DNA of 13,824 bases. Origin: UBA2632 sp964452155 (GTDB taxonomy: Bacteria > Bacteroidota > Bacteroidia > Bacteroidales > Dysgonomonadaceae). The translations under genes were made by a program, and so were the position numbers. Location: the NCBI GenBank assembly GCA_964452155.1, contig CAYVLC010000071.1:1-13824 (forward strand), in the 5' to 3' direction. Positions 1-7,342 of the stretch are shown in pieces; position 1 is the first letter of the stretch, and each line of letters opens with the position of its first letter. The notes beneath the pieces were generated by a model. The model was given only the letters and a program-made list of their open reading frames with translations, was not told the DNA's origin and searched no databases.

Positions 1-106
1 ATTTATGGAGTGGATCTATTTTGTCTGGCCCCCCCCAATAAACCTGTAAAAGGGCAGTTATTGATCCTGCCGAAATATAGGCACCGACTGCGCCAGCCAA
101 CTCCAT
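1..106 (-). CDS. Unidentified partial reading frame, runs off the left edge
   Basis: A minus-strand frame is open from a stop at 173-175 to the window edge, with an ATG at 106-104. The 35 visible residues are hydrophobic and small-residue rich (for example LAGAVGAYISAG followed by a Val-Tyr-Trp-Gly-Gly stretch), which looks more protein-like than the other frames here. Local GC is also higher than in the adjacent AT-rich spacer. It would be divergent from narG. I do not recognise a family. A membrane segment is possible, but a degraded gene end on either strand is equally possible. A C8 run (G8 on this strand) lies inside the frame at 29-36. Confidence 0.25.
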   Translation of the reverse strand, partial: MELAGAVGAYISAGSITALLQVYWGGPDKIDPLHK

Positions 107-180
107 AAAAAAGTTGTCTGGGGTGTATGTATATTGGTGCAGTTCTGTTGTGATGATAGAGCAAAATGTTTGTTATTTGT

Positions 181-191
181 TTGATTATCAA
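181..191. promoter_or_regulatory. Short palindrome TTGATTATCAA in the nar upstream region
   Basis: This is a perfect inverted repeat with 5-bp arms, TTGAT and ATCAA, around one base. The half-sites equal those of the FNR/CRP-family box TTGAT-N4-ATCAA, but the spacer is 1 rather than 4, so it is not a canonical FNR site. It lies about 260 bp upstream of narG and could equally serve a divergent gene to the left. Regulatory role is inference. Confidence 0.2.
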
Positions 192-318
192 CTATAAATA
201 TAGAAATAACACGTCTATATCACAACCTTTTTTTATCCCGAACTCACGTTATAAAACAAACGCGCTCCACAAAATAAGGCTAATACTATGTTAATTCTTT
301 TTTATCATGAATATTTAT

Positions 319-359
319 ACAAATTAATTTGTTTATTATTTATCCTTCTCGTATATTTA
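319..359 (+). promoter_or_regulatory. Candidate narG promoter with palindrome over the -33 box
   Basis: A TTTG at 328-331 and TATATTTA at 352-359 are separated by 20 bases, the spacing of the Bacteroidota primary-sigma promoter (TTTG / TAnnTTTG). The -7 box has one mismatch in its last base. The -33 box lies within a perfect 14-bp palindrome, ACAAATTAATTTGT (319-332), which could be an operator. Transcription would begin near 366, leaving a leader of about 85 bases before narG. No exact TAnnTTTG box was found upstream of narG, which would fit an activator-dependent promoter. This is prediction only. Confidence 0.35.
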
Positions 360-450
360 TTGAATATTAATACCATCTATAAATTAATAAACTAGAGAAC
401 GGGTAAGCATTATGATTACCTAATTTTTATAACCTAATACGCTTTTTATT

Positions 451-3400
451 ATGAGCCTACTCAATAAACTCATCTACTTTAGTAAAAAAGCAACAGTAAG
501 TGCTGACAAACATATTGTAACAACCGATACACCTCGAGACTGGGAACGCTTTTACCGCAACCGATGGCAATTTGATAAAGTTGTGCGTTCTACTCATGGA
601 GTAAATTGCACGGGATCGTGCTCGTGGCAAATATTTGTAAAGAATGGATTGGTTACGTGGGAGCTGCAGAGTACAGATTATCCTGAAACACGTCCCGATC
701 TACCCAACCACGAACCTCGTGGCTGCCCTCGTGGAGCAAGCTACTCGTGGTATTTATACAGTGCCAATAGAGTAAAGTACCCAATGATTAGGGGTGCACT
801 AGCCAAAGCATACCGGAAAGCAAAAAAGACTCATAACGACCCAGTAGTTGCATGGGAAAGCGTAATGAATGACCCTGTTGCTCGTAATGAATATGTAACG
901 CAGCGTGGCTTGGGTGGTCTTATCCGTTTAGATTGGGAAGAAGCGCAAGAAATAATTGCTGCCGCCAATATCTATACTACCAAAAAATACGGACCCGATC
1001 GTTTAGTAGGTTTCACTCCTATTCCTGCCATGTCGATGGTTAGCTACTCTTCTGGTACTCGATACTTGAGCCTTATGGGTGGAACAATTCTTAGCTTTTA
1101 TGATTTCTATTGCGATTTACCACCCTCTTCGCCCCAAACCTGGGGGGAGCAAACCGACGTGCCCGAAAGTGCAGATTGGTACAACTCTTCGTTCCTCATG
1201 TTGTGGGGATCAAACGTTCCCGTGACTCGAACTCCCGATGCACCTTTTTACACCCAAGTGCGCTACAAAGGCACAAAAACAATCAACATATCTCCCGACT
1301 TCAACGAAGCAGCTAAATTTGCAGACCTTTGGATAAAACCAAAACAAGGCACAGATGCTGCTCTTGGTATGGCCATGGGGCATGTGATACTGAAAGAGTT
1401 CTATCTTGATAAAAAGACGCCGTATTTTGAGAAATATGTAAAGCAATATTCCGATCTACCTTTTTTGGTGAAGATAGAGGAAAAGAATGGACGATATGTA
1501 GCTGGACGTGTTGTAAGAGCCAGCGACATGGATGCAAAATATGCAACAGAAGAGAATGCCGATTGGAAACCATTGCTTTTTGATGAAAAAAGTAAAGAGT
1601 TGGTAATACCTAACGGAACTATCGGTTCGCGCTGGGACAAGAGTCAAAAATGGAACTTAGAGATGAGGAACATCTTAACAGGAGAAGAAATTTCTCCACA
1701 ACTCTCATTTGCAAAAGAATTTGATGAAGTGAAAGAAGTTTCGTTTCCTTATTTTGGAGGAGACGATTACAAAAACGAATACTTTAACGCTACCAAGCAC
1801 GATGAGATAGTTGATAGGAAAATACCTGTACGTAAATCTCCCGATGGAGGGTTTATGTATTGTACAGTGTATGACTTAACTATTGCCAATTATGGTCTTT
1901 CGTTAGGATTACCTGGTGAAGCCCCCTCTCCAGATTATTCTGACAATGCACTTTACACACCTGCTTGGCAAGAGAGAATAACGGGTGTGCCTGCATCACA
2001 TATAATATCTACTGCACGTCAGTTTGCCGAAACTGCAGAGAAAACAGAAGGTAAGTCTATGATTATTATTGGTTGCGGTGTCAATCAATGGTATCATACA
2101 GACATGATATACCGCAGTGCAATAAATATGCTCATATTCTGTGGATGTATTGGTAAATCAGGGGGAGGTTGGTCGCACTATGTAGGCCAAGAGAAACTTC
2201 GCCCACAAACCGGTTGGACACCTCTAGCATTTGCACTAGACTGGCAACGCCCACCTCGCCACATGAATACCACTTCCTATTTTTATATGCACACCAATCA
2301 GTGGCGCTATGAGAAGGTTGGTCTTTCGGAATTAATCTCTCCTTTGGCAGACAAAGAGAAATGGAACACGATGTCGGTAATAGATTGCAACGTAAAATCT
2401 GAACGAATGGGCTGGTTGCCATCAAGCCCACAATTAAACGACAACCCCATAAAGTTGGGACAGCAAGCGGCCGAGCAAGGTAAGAATGTGAAAAACTTCA
2501 TTACAGAAAAATTAAAAAGCAACGAACTGTCTATTGCCTCTGAAGACCCCGACGATCCAAAGAACTACCCCAGAAACATGTTTATATGGCGATCCAATCT
2601 GCTGGCTTCGAGCGCAAAAGGGATGGAGTACTTTATGAAGCACTTGCTGGGGGCACAAAATAGTGTGATGGGTGCAGACCTCAAAGCAATGGGTAAACAA
2701 CTTCCAAAAGAAGTGAAATGGCACGATAAAGCACCAGAAGGAAAGTTAGATTTATTGGTGACACTCGATTTTAGAATGTCAACCTCAGCACTTCACTCCG
2801 ACATTATTCTACCTGCAGCCACGTGGTACGAGAAAAACGATTTAAGCACCACCGACCTGCACCCATTTATACACCCCTTTACCAATGCCGTCGATCCTGT
2901 ATGGGAAGCACGCACAGATTGGAATATATTTAAAGGATTAGCTAAAAAAGTTTCTGAACTTTCTCCAGGCCATCTTGGAGTTGAAAAAGATATTGTATTG
3001 CAACCCATGCAGCACGACTCGCCCATGGAGTTATCGGAAACTGCTTATGCCAAAGATTGGAAAGTAGATGATCTGGAGCTGAAACCAGGCAAAAACATGT
3101 CGGATATTATTGAAGTTGTTCGCGACTATCCCAATACCTACCAACGATTTACATCATTAGGCCCACTCATGGAAGAGTTGGGAAATGGCGGAAAAGGCAT
3201 TAGTTGGGACACAAAAGAAGAGGTAGCCTTGTTAAAGAAGCTAAATCTATCATCCGTCATCGGACACAAAGCCAATGGAAGAGCTATTTTAGAAACAGAT
3301 ATACATGCAGCCGAAATGATTCTAACATTGGCACCCGAAACCAACGGAAATGTAGCCGTAAAAGCATGGGAGGCATTAGAAAAGATAACAGGACGCCAAC

Positions 3401-4179
3401 ACCGCCACTTGGCTGCTAAGCGTGAGGACGAACAAATTAGATTTAAAGACTTGGTTCAACAGCCTCGAAAAGTTATCAGCTCGCCCACCTGGAGCGGCAT
3501 AGAGTCGCATGAGGTATCCTACAATGCTGGCTATACCAACGTGCATGAACTCATTCCATGGCGTACACTTACGGGCCGACAATCTGTCTATCAAGACCAT
3601 CCTTGGATGATTGACTTTGGTGAAAACTTGGTGTGCTACAAGCCACCCATCGACACCAAATCGTTGAAAGGCATGATTGATAAACTTGAGGGGAAAGAAA
3701 AGTATATGATACTGAATATGATGACCCCTCACAATAAATGGACGATACACTCTACTTGGTCAGACAATTTACTGATGCTTACACTGGGCCGTGGAGGCCC
3801 CGTAGCATGGCTAAGCGAAGATGATGCCAACAAAATGGATTTGATAGACAACGACTGGGTCGAAGTTTATAATCAAAATGGGGCTACAGTAGTACGCTTG
3901 GTGGTATCGCAACGGATACCCAGTGGCGCACTCATTATGTATCACAATCAAGAACGAACTGTGAATATGCCTGTGAGTCAAATTACTGGAAACCGTGGAG
4001 GTGTTCACAACTCTGTTTCGCGCCTCTGTCTAAAACCCACTCATATGATAGGCGGATATGCACAATTGAGCTATGGCCTCAATTACTATGGCACTATTGG
4101 TGCCAACCGCGATGAATTTGTTATTATCCGAAAACTCAACAAAGTTGAATGGATGGATGAACCAATTGAAGAAAACTAA
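451..4179 (+). CDS. narG: Respiratory nitrate reductase, catalytic alpha subunit NarG
   Basis: Reduces nitrate to nitrite at a Mo-bis(molybdopterin guanine dinucleotide) centre on the cytoplasmic side of the membrane, with electrons coming from NarH. The length (1242 aa) is close to E. coli NarG. The N-terminal FS0 [4Fe-4S] ligands are visible as His49, Cys53, Cys57 and Cys92 (HGVNCTGSC, then RGCPRGASYSWY). The molybdenum-ligand Asp222 sits in FYCDLPPSSPQTWGEQTDVP. These positions match the E. coli numbering as I recall it, which supports the ATG at 451. No twin-arginine leader is present, so the enzyme should face the cytoplasm, unlike archaeal-type Nar. No Shine-Dalgarno sequence is seen, as is usual in Bacteroidota. 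It is the first gene of narGHJI, with narH 17 bases downstream. The reading frame is intact throughout. Function is established for the family; the phylum assignment is inference. Confidence 0.98.
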   Translation: MSLLNKLIYFSKKATVSADKHIVTTDTPRDWERFYRNRWQFDKVVRSTHGVNCTGSCSWQIFVKNGLVTWELQSTDYPETRPDLPNHEPRGCPRGASYSWYLYSANRVKYPMIRGALAKAYRKAKKTHNDPVVAWESVMNDPVARNEYVTQRGLGGLIRLDWEEAQEIIAAANIYTTKKYGPDRLVGFTPIPAMSMVSYSSGTRYLSLMGGTILSFYDFYCDLPPSSPQTWGEQTDVPESADWYNSSFLMLWGSNVPVTRTPDAPFYTQVRYKGTKTINISPDFNEAAKFADLWIKPKQGTDAALGMAMGHVILKEFYLDKKTPYFEKYVKQYSDLPFLVKIEEKNGRYVAGRVVRASDMDAKYATEENADWKPLLFDEKSKELVIPNGTIGSRWDKSQKWNLEMRNILTGEEISPQLSFAKEFDEVKEVSFPYFGGDDYKNEYFNATKHDEIVDRKIPVRKSPDGGFMYCTVYDLTIANYGLSLGLPGEAPSPDYSDNALYTPAWQERITGVPASHIISTARQFAETAEKTEGKSMIIIGCGVNQWYHTDMIYRSAINMLIFCGCIGKSGGGWSHYVGQEKLRPQTGWTPLAFALDWQRPPRHMNTTSYFYMHTNQWRYEKVGLSELISPLADKEKWNTMSVIDCNVKSERMGWLPSSPQLNDNPIKLGQQAAEQGKNVKNFITEKLKSNELSIASEDPDDPKNYPRNMFIWRSNLLASSAKGMEYFMKHLLGAQNSVMGADLKAMGKQLPKEVKWHDKAPEGKLDLLVTLDFRMSTSALHSDIILPAATWYEKNDLSTTDLHPFIHPFTNAVDPVWEARTDWNIFKGLAKKVSELSPGHLGVEKDIVLQPMQHDSPMELSETAYAKDWKVDDLELKPGKNMSDIIEVVRDYPNTYQRFTSLGPLMEELGNGGKGISWDTKEEVALLKKLNLSSVIGHKANGRAILETDIHAAEMILTLAPETNGNVAVKAWEALEKITGRQHRHLAAKREDEQIRFKDLVQQPRKVISSPTWSGIESHEVSYNAGYTNVHELIPWRTLTGRQSVYQDHPWMIDFGENLVCYKPPIDTKSLKGMIDKLEGKEKYMILNMMTPHNKWTIHSTWSDNLLMLTLGRGGPVAWLSEDDANKMDLIDNDWVEVYNQNGATVVRLVVSQRIPSGALIMYHNQERTVNMPVSQITGNRGGVHNSVSRLCLKPTHMIGGYAQLSYGLNYYGTIGANRDEFVIIRKLNKVEWMDEPIEEN

Positions 4180-4196
4180 AAAAAAGCACAACCGCT

Positions 4197-5681
4197 ATGA
4201 ATATACGCGCACAAATAGCAATGGTAATGAATCTTGACAAGTGTATTGGCTGTCATACCTGCTCGGTCACTTGTAAAAACGTATGGACATCACGCAAGGG
4301 TGTTGAGTACGTTTGGTTCAATAATGTAGAAACCAAACCCGGCATTGGGTATCCCGATGAATGGGAAAATCAAGAACGCTGGAAGGGTGGCTGGACAGCT
4401 GATAAAGACAGACTTACCCCTAGAATGGGAGGTAAATTGGGAGTAATGAAAAATCTTTTTGCCAGTCCCACTATGCCCACTATCGATGACTATTACGAAC
4501 CTTTCACGTTTAACTATTCCGTTTTACACAAAGGTTCAAAATTCAAGACTCCACCCACAGCACGCCCCCACTCCATCTTGACAGGAAAAGTAATGGAGAA
4601 GATTGAAAAAACCCCCAATTGGGAAGATGATTTGGGTGGAGAGTTTGCAAAACGAAGCAAAGAGACCAACTTCAAGGATGTGCCTAAAGATATATATGGC
4701 GAGTTCAAAAATTCGTTTATCATGTACCTGCCCCGCATTTGCGAGCATTGCCTCAACCCAACTTGTGTGGCAGTATGCCCTTCGGGTGCCATTTACAAAA
4801 GGGAAGAAGACGGTATTGTTCTTATAGACCAAGACAAATGTCGCGGATGGCGCCAATGTGTGAGTGGATGCCCTTACAAAAAGATATATTTCAACTGGGA
4901 AACCAAGAAGTCTGAAAAGTGTACTTTCTGCTATCCACGTATCGAAGTGGGTGAATCTACTATTTGCAGCGAATCGTGCGTAGGAAGAATTAGGTACATT
5001 GGTATGGTTTTGTACGATACCGACAAGATTAAGAAAGTAGCTGCAACACCCGATGAGAAAAATCTTTACGAAGAACACCTGGGTATGTTTTTAGATCCAA
5101 ACAATCCAGAGGTAATTGCTGAGGCACGAAAACAAGGCATTCATCAAAACGTGCTGGAAGCTGCAGCAGCATCGCCTATATACAAAATGGCTATCGATTG
5201 GAAGGTTGCTTTCCCATTGCATCCAGAATACCGTACATTGCCTATGGTGTGGTATGTGCCGCCATTGTCGCCCATCCAATCGGCTGTTGAAAGTGGCACT
5301 ATTGGCATGAACGGAATACTCCCAGATGTTGATGACATGCGTATTTCACATAAATACCTTGCCAATATGTTCACAGCTGGCGATGAGAAACCCGTTAAAG
5401 ATGCACTTAAACGTATGTTGGCAATGCGGGCTTATATGCGTAGCAAAACAGTGGACAAAGTAGTTAATACCAAAGTATTGGAAGGCACTGGTCTAACGCC
5501 CGAACAGACCGAAAAGATGTATCACCTCATGGCTATTGCCAACTACGAAGATAGGTTTGTGATACCAACCAGCCACAGAGAAGAAGCCAAAAATGTGTAT
5601 CAACGTAGCTCTAGCGGGGGTTATCCAGATGGAGATAGCAACGACAGTGAAAAATTTAAAAATCTATTTGGAGGTATCTAA
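4197..5681 (+). CDS. narH: Respiratory nitrate reductase, iron-sulfur beta subunit NarH
   Basis: Electron-transfer subunit that passes electrons from NarI haems to NarG through four Fe-S clusters. The Cys groups are all present: Cys16/19/22/26 (CIGCHTCSVTC), Cys182/185/190/194 (CEHCLNPTCVAVC), Cys215, Cys221 and Cys225 with Trp218 in place of a fourth Cys (CRGWRQCVSGC), and Cys242/245/257/261. The Trp substitution is the NarH signature for a [3Fe-4S] centre. At 494 aa it is slightly shorter than E. coli NarH (512), mainly in the C-terminal tail, where this protein ends in a Gly/Ser/Asp-rich segment. The ATG at 4197 begins MNIRAQIAMVMNLDKC, which aligns with the E. coli start. It lies 17 bases after narG and 2 bases before narJ, consistent with one transcript. 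Confidence 0.98.
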   Translation: MNIRAQIAMVMNLDKCIGCHTCSVTCKNVWTSRKGVEYVWFNNVETKPGIGYPDEWENQERWKGGWTADKDRLTPRMGGKLGVMKNLFASPTMPTIDDYYEPFTFNYSVLHKGSKFKTPPTARPHSILTGKVMEKIEKTPNWEDDLGGEFAKRSKETNFKDVPKDIYGEFKNSFIMYLPRICEHCLNPTCVAVCPSGAIYKREEDGIVLIDQDKCRGWRQCVSGCPYKKIYFNWETKKSEKCTFCYPRIEVGESTICSESCVGRIRYIGMVLYDTDKIKKVAATPDEKNLYEEHLGMFLDPNNPEVIAEARKQGIHQNVLEAAAASPIYKMAIDWKVAFPLHPEYRTLPMVWYVPPLSPIQSAVESGTIGMNGILPDVDDMRISHKYLANMFTAGDEKPVKDALKRMLAMRAYMRSKTVDKVVNTKVLEGTGLTPEQTEKMYHLMAIANYEDRFVIPTSHREEAKNVYQRSSSGGYPDGDSNDSEKFKNLFGGI

Positions 5682-5683
5682 TT

Positions 5684-6346
5684 ATGATAAAGACTTACAA
5701 AATACTATCTCTCCTACTCTCTTATCCAAATGAGGAATTGCAAAACTTTCTACTTGAAGTAGTAAAAGAGTTGAGAGAAGAAGCTTTGCTACAAGAGGAC
5801 AGAATAGATGAAATAGATGAGTTTTGTAAAAGATTCAATCATATCGATCTTACTGATTGGCAAGGAGAGTATGTGCAACTATTTGATTACTCCAGAAGTG
5901 TTTCGTTGCATATTTTCGAACACATCAAAGGTGATTCAAGAGACAGAGGACAAGCAATGGTAAATCTTATAGAATTCTACAAAGAGAAAGGAATGCACCT
6001 CACAGCCAGAGAACTTCCGGATTACATTCCTGCATTTTTGGAGTTTCTATCTACTCTTTCTATTGCAAAGGCTGCCGAGCTACTTGCTGATACTGTGAAT
6101 ATTATGGATAAAATAAATGTGGCGCTCAGCGACGGCAACAATCCATATAGTTCTATTTTCAAAGCCATCATTTCATTATCGGCCAAGAGACCCGATAAAG
6201 CGATAACCCGTGAAATGATTAAAAATGAAAAGCCTTTGGATTTGGATTCAGAATATGAAGAAGAGGCCGTCACCTTTGGAGGAGTAGCTCCCTCTTGCTC
6301 ATCACAAGCATCTTCTGGATGCAACACAACCAATAGAATAATTTGA
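5684..6346 (+). CDS. narJ: Nitrate reductase molybdenum-cofactor assembly chaperone NarJ
   Basis: Cytoplasmic chaperone (TorD/DmsD/NarJ superfamily) that binds apo-NarG and holds it competent for Mo-cofactor and FS0 insertion before membrane docking. It is not part of the final enzyme. The family core is clear: YVQLFDYSRSVSLHIFEH (about residues 63-80), then GDSRDRGQAM (83-92), then ARELPDYIPAFLEFL (108-122). Near the end is EEEAVTFGG (192-200), corresponding to the EEE-V-F segment in E. coli NarJ. Length is 220 aa against 236. The C-terminal tail carries a Cys pair (Cys205 and Cys213) and is rich in Ser and small residues; its role is unknown. The start is 2 bases after the narH stop, suggesting translational coupling. 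Confidence 0.95.
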   Translation: MIKTYKILSLLLSYPNEELQNFLLEVVKELREEALLQEDRIDEIDEFCKRFNHIDLTDWQGEYVQLFDYSRSVSLHIFEHIKGDSRDRGQAMVNLIEFYKEKGMHLTARELPDYIPAFLEFLSTLSIAKAAELLADTVNIMDKINVALSDGNNPYSSIFKAIISLSAKRPDKAITREMIKNEKPLDLDSEYEEEAVTFGGVAPSCSSQASSGCNTTNRII

Positions 6347-6376
6347 TATATATCTCAAACGCAAAAATCAACAAAC

Positions 6377-7054
6377 ATGGACAATTATATCAACAACATA
6401 TTGTTTACCTATCTGCCACACATAGCCATAGCTATATTCCTGTTTGGTATTGTAACAAGGCTATTTATTGGCAACAAAACCGTACAGGCCGAATCTACCC
6501 AGTTTCTTGCCGATAAAAGAGTGAAACTGGGTAGTAATCTCTTTCATGTGGGCATCATATTTGTCTTTTTGGGTCATCTCACACTTTTTATCCCTGAGTG
6601 GCTCTACCATTTGGTTATGACTACCGAAACCAAACGGATCATAGCTCTATCTATGGGTTCTTTCTTTGGTCTCGTAGCCATTGTGGGCATGTTTATTTTG
6701 GTGAGCAGACGCTTTAGCTCACCACGTGTAAAAATGAATAGTAGTTTTCAAGACTATTTCATCATTATACTATTGCTAGTAGAAGCCTTAGTAGGACTAA
6801 CTGCCGTTGCACAAACCGCCACAGGCCCCATAGAAAGCTATGCCGCCCTTAGCCAATGGGCACAAGCAGTGGTTACTTTTCAGCCAGATGCAGGTGCTAT
6901 AATAGCACATCATTCCATTCAGTACAAAATACACATCGTAACAGGGCTCTTCATTTTTATGATTTTCCCTTATACCAAGTTAATGCACATATTGGTTTAT
7001 CCTTTTGTTTATGTCTTTAGATCTGGCTATCAGTTGGTGAGAAGAAGAAATTGA
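6377..7054 (+). CDS. narI: Respiratory nitrate reductase, haem b gamma subunit NarI
   Basis: Membrane anchor that oxidises quinol (menaquinol is expected in Bacteroidota) and passes electrons through two b haems to NarH. At 225 aa it has the length of E. coli NarI, with five hydrophobic helices at about 9-30, 53-75, 88-109, 124-145 and 183-205. The four haem ligands are recognisable by position as His57 and His67 (SNLFHVGI, FLGHLT) and His186 and His204 (IHIVTG, LMHIL). Family features GWAQ-like SQWAQAVVTF and the C-terminal YQLVRRRN are also present. It starts 30 bases after narJ and is the last gene of the operon. No narK transporter follows; the next gene is convergent. Confidence 0.97.
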   Translation: MDNYINNILFTYLPHIAIAIFLFGIVTRLFIGNKTVQAESTQFLADKRVKLGSNLFHVGIIFVFLGHLTLFIPEWLYHLVMTTETKRIIALSMGSFFGLVAIVGMFILVSRRFSSPRVKMNSSFQDYFIIILLLVEALVGLTAVAQTATGPIESYAALSQWAQAVVTFQPDAGAIIAHHSIQYKIHIVTGLFIFMIFPYTKLMHILVYPFVYVFRSGYQLVRRRN

Positions 7055-7137
7055 GTAGAAGAGGTGCTTTTTTTTGAGAAGTAAGTATATTTTATTGAAT
7101 CCCTTTAGGAGATTCCAACTACTATTTTATTCACACA

Positions 7138-7161
7138 CCGCTCATTTCATGCGGGTTTTTT
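7138..7161 (+). terminator. Probable intrinsic terminator of narGHJI
   Basis: A short stem, CCGC (7138-7141) with GCGG (7151-7154), encloses a 9-base loop and is followed by T6 (7156-7161). The stem is only 4 bp of pure G/C, so it is a modest terminator. It lies about 85 bases after narI, in the correct orientation for the operon. Confidence 0.45.
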
Positions 7162-7170
7162 CATATCTCA

Positions 7171-7303
7171 CCCTTTCAAGGGTAGAGAGATAATATTATT
7201 ATACCATTTTGATTATATACACACCCAACCACAAAGTGGTTAATCGTGGATAGGCACGGGTGTAAACCCATGGTTGGTAGTGAATAATAACCAAGCCCCC
7301 CCC
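7171..7303. repeat. REP-like palindromic repeat region ending in a C8 tract
   Basis: Several inverted repeats are packed together. CCCTT-tc-AAGGG lies at 7171-7182. AACCAC-aaa-GTGGTT lies at 7227-7241 and is perfect. GGGT-gtaa-ACCC lies at 7258-7269, extended by CA/TG after one mismatch. A longer-range pair, CCAACCA (7225-7231) with TGGTTGG (7271-7277), encloses the last two. The segment ends close to a C8 run (7296-7303). Short GGGT/ACCC palindromes of this kind resemble the dispersed REP-type elements of Bacteroidota genomes that are mobilised by RAYT transposases. No transposase is present here. Membership of a dispersed family is inference. Confidence 0.45.
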
Positions 7304-7342
7304 AATGAGTTCAACCCAACAAAGCAAACACATTCAGACACC

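Noticed and set aside
1..106. narK nitrate transporter start, suggested by position beside narG
   Set aside because: The visible hydrophobic residues do not match NarK motifs that I can recall, and only 35 codons are in the window.
3376..3750. 124-codon minus-strand open frame inside narG
   Set aside because: Shadow of a highly conserved coding region; no promoter or family features.
4536..5078. 180-codon open frame on the minus strand inside narH
   Set aside because: It is antisense to a fully conserved Fe-S subunit, has Cys/Phe-rich composition typical of a shadow frame, and matches no family I recognise.
7066..7073. T8 run just after narI as a terminator
   Set aside because: No stem precedes it; the hairpin at 7138-7161 is a better candidate.
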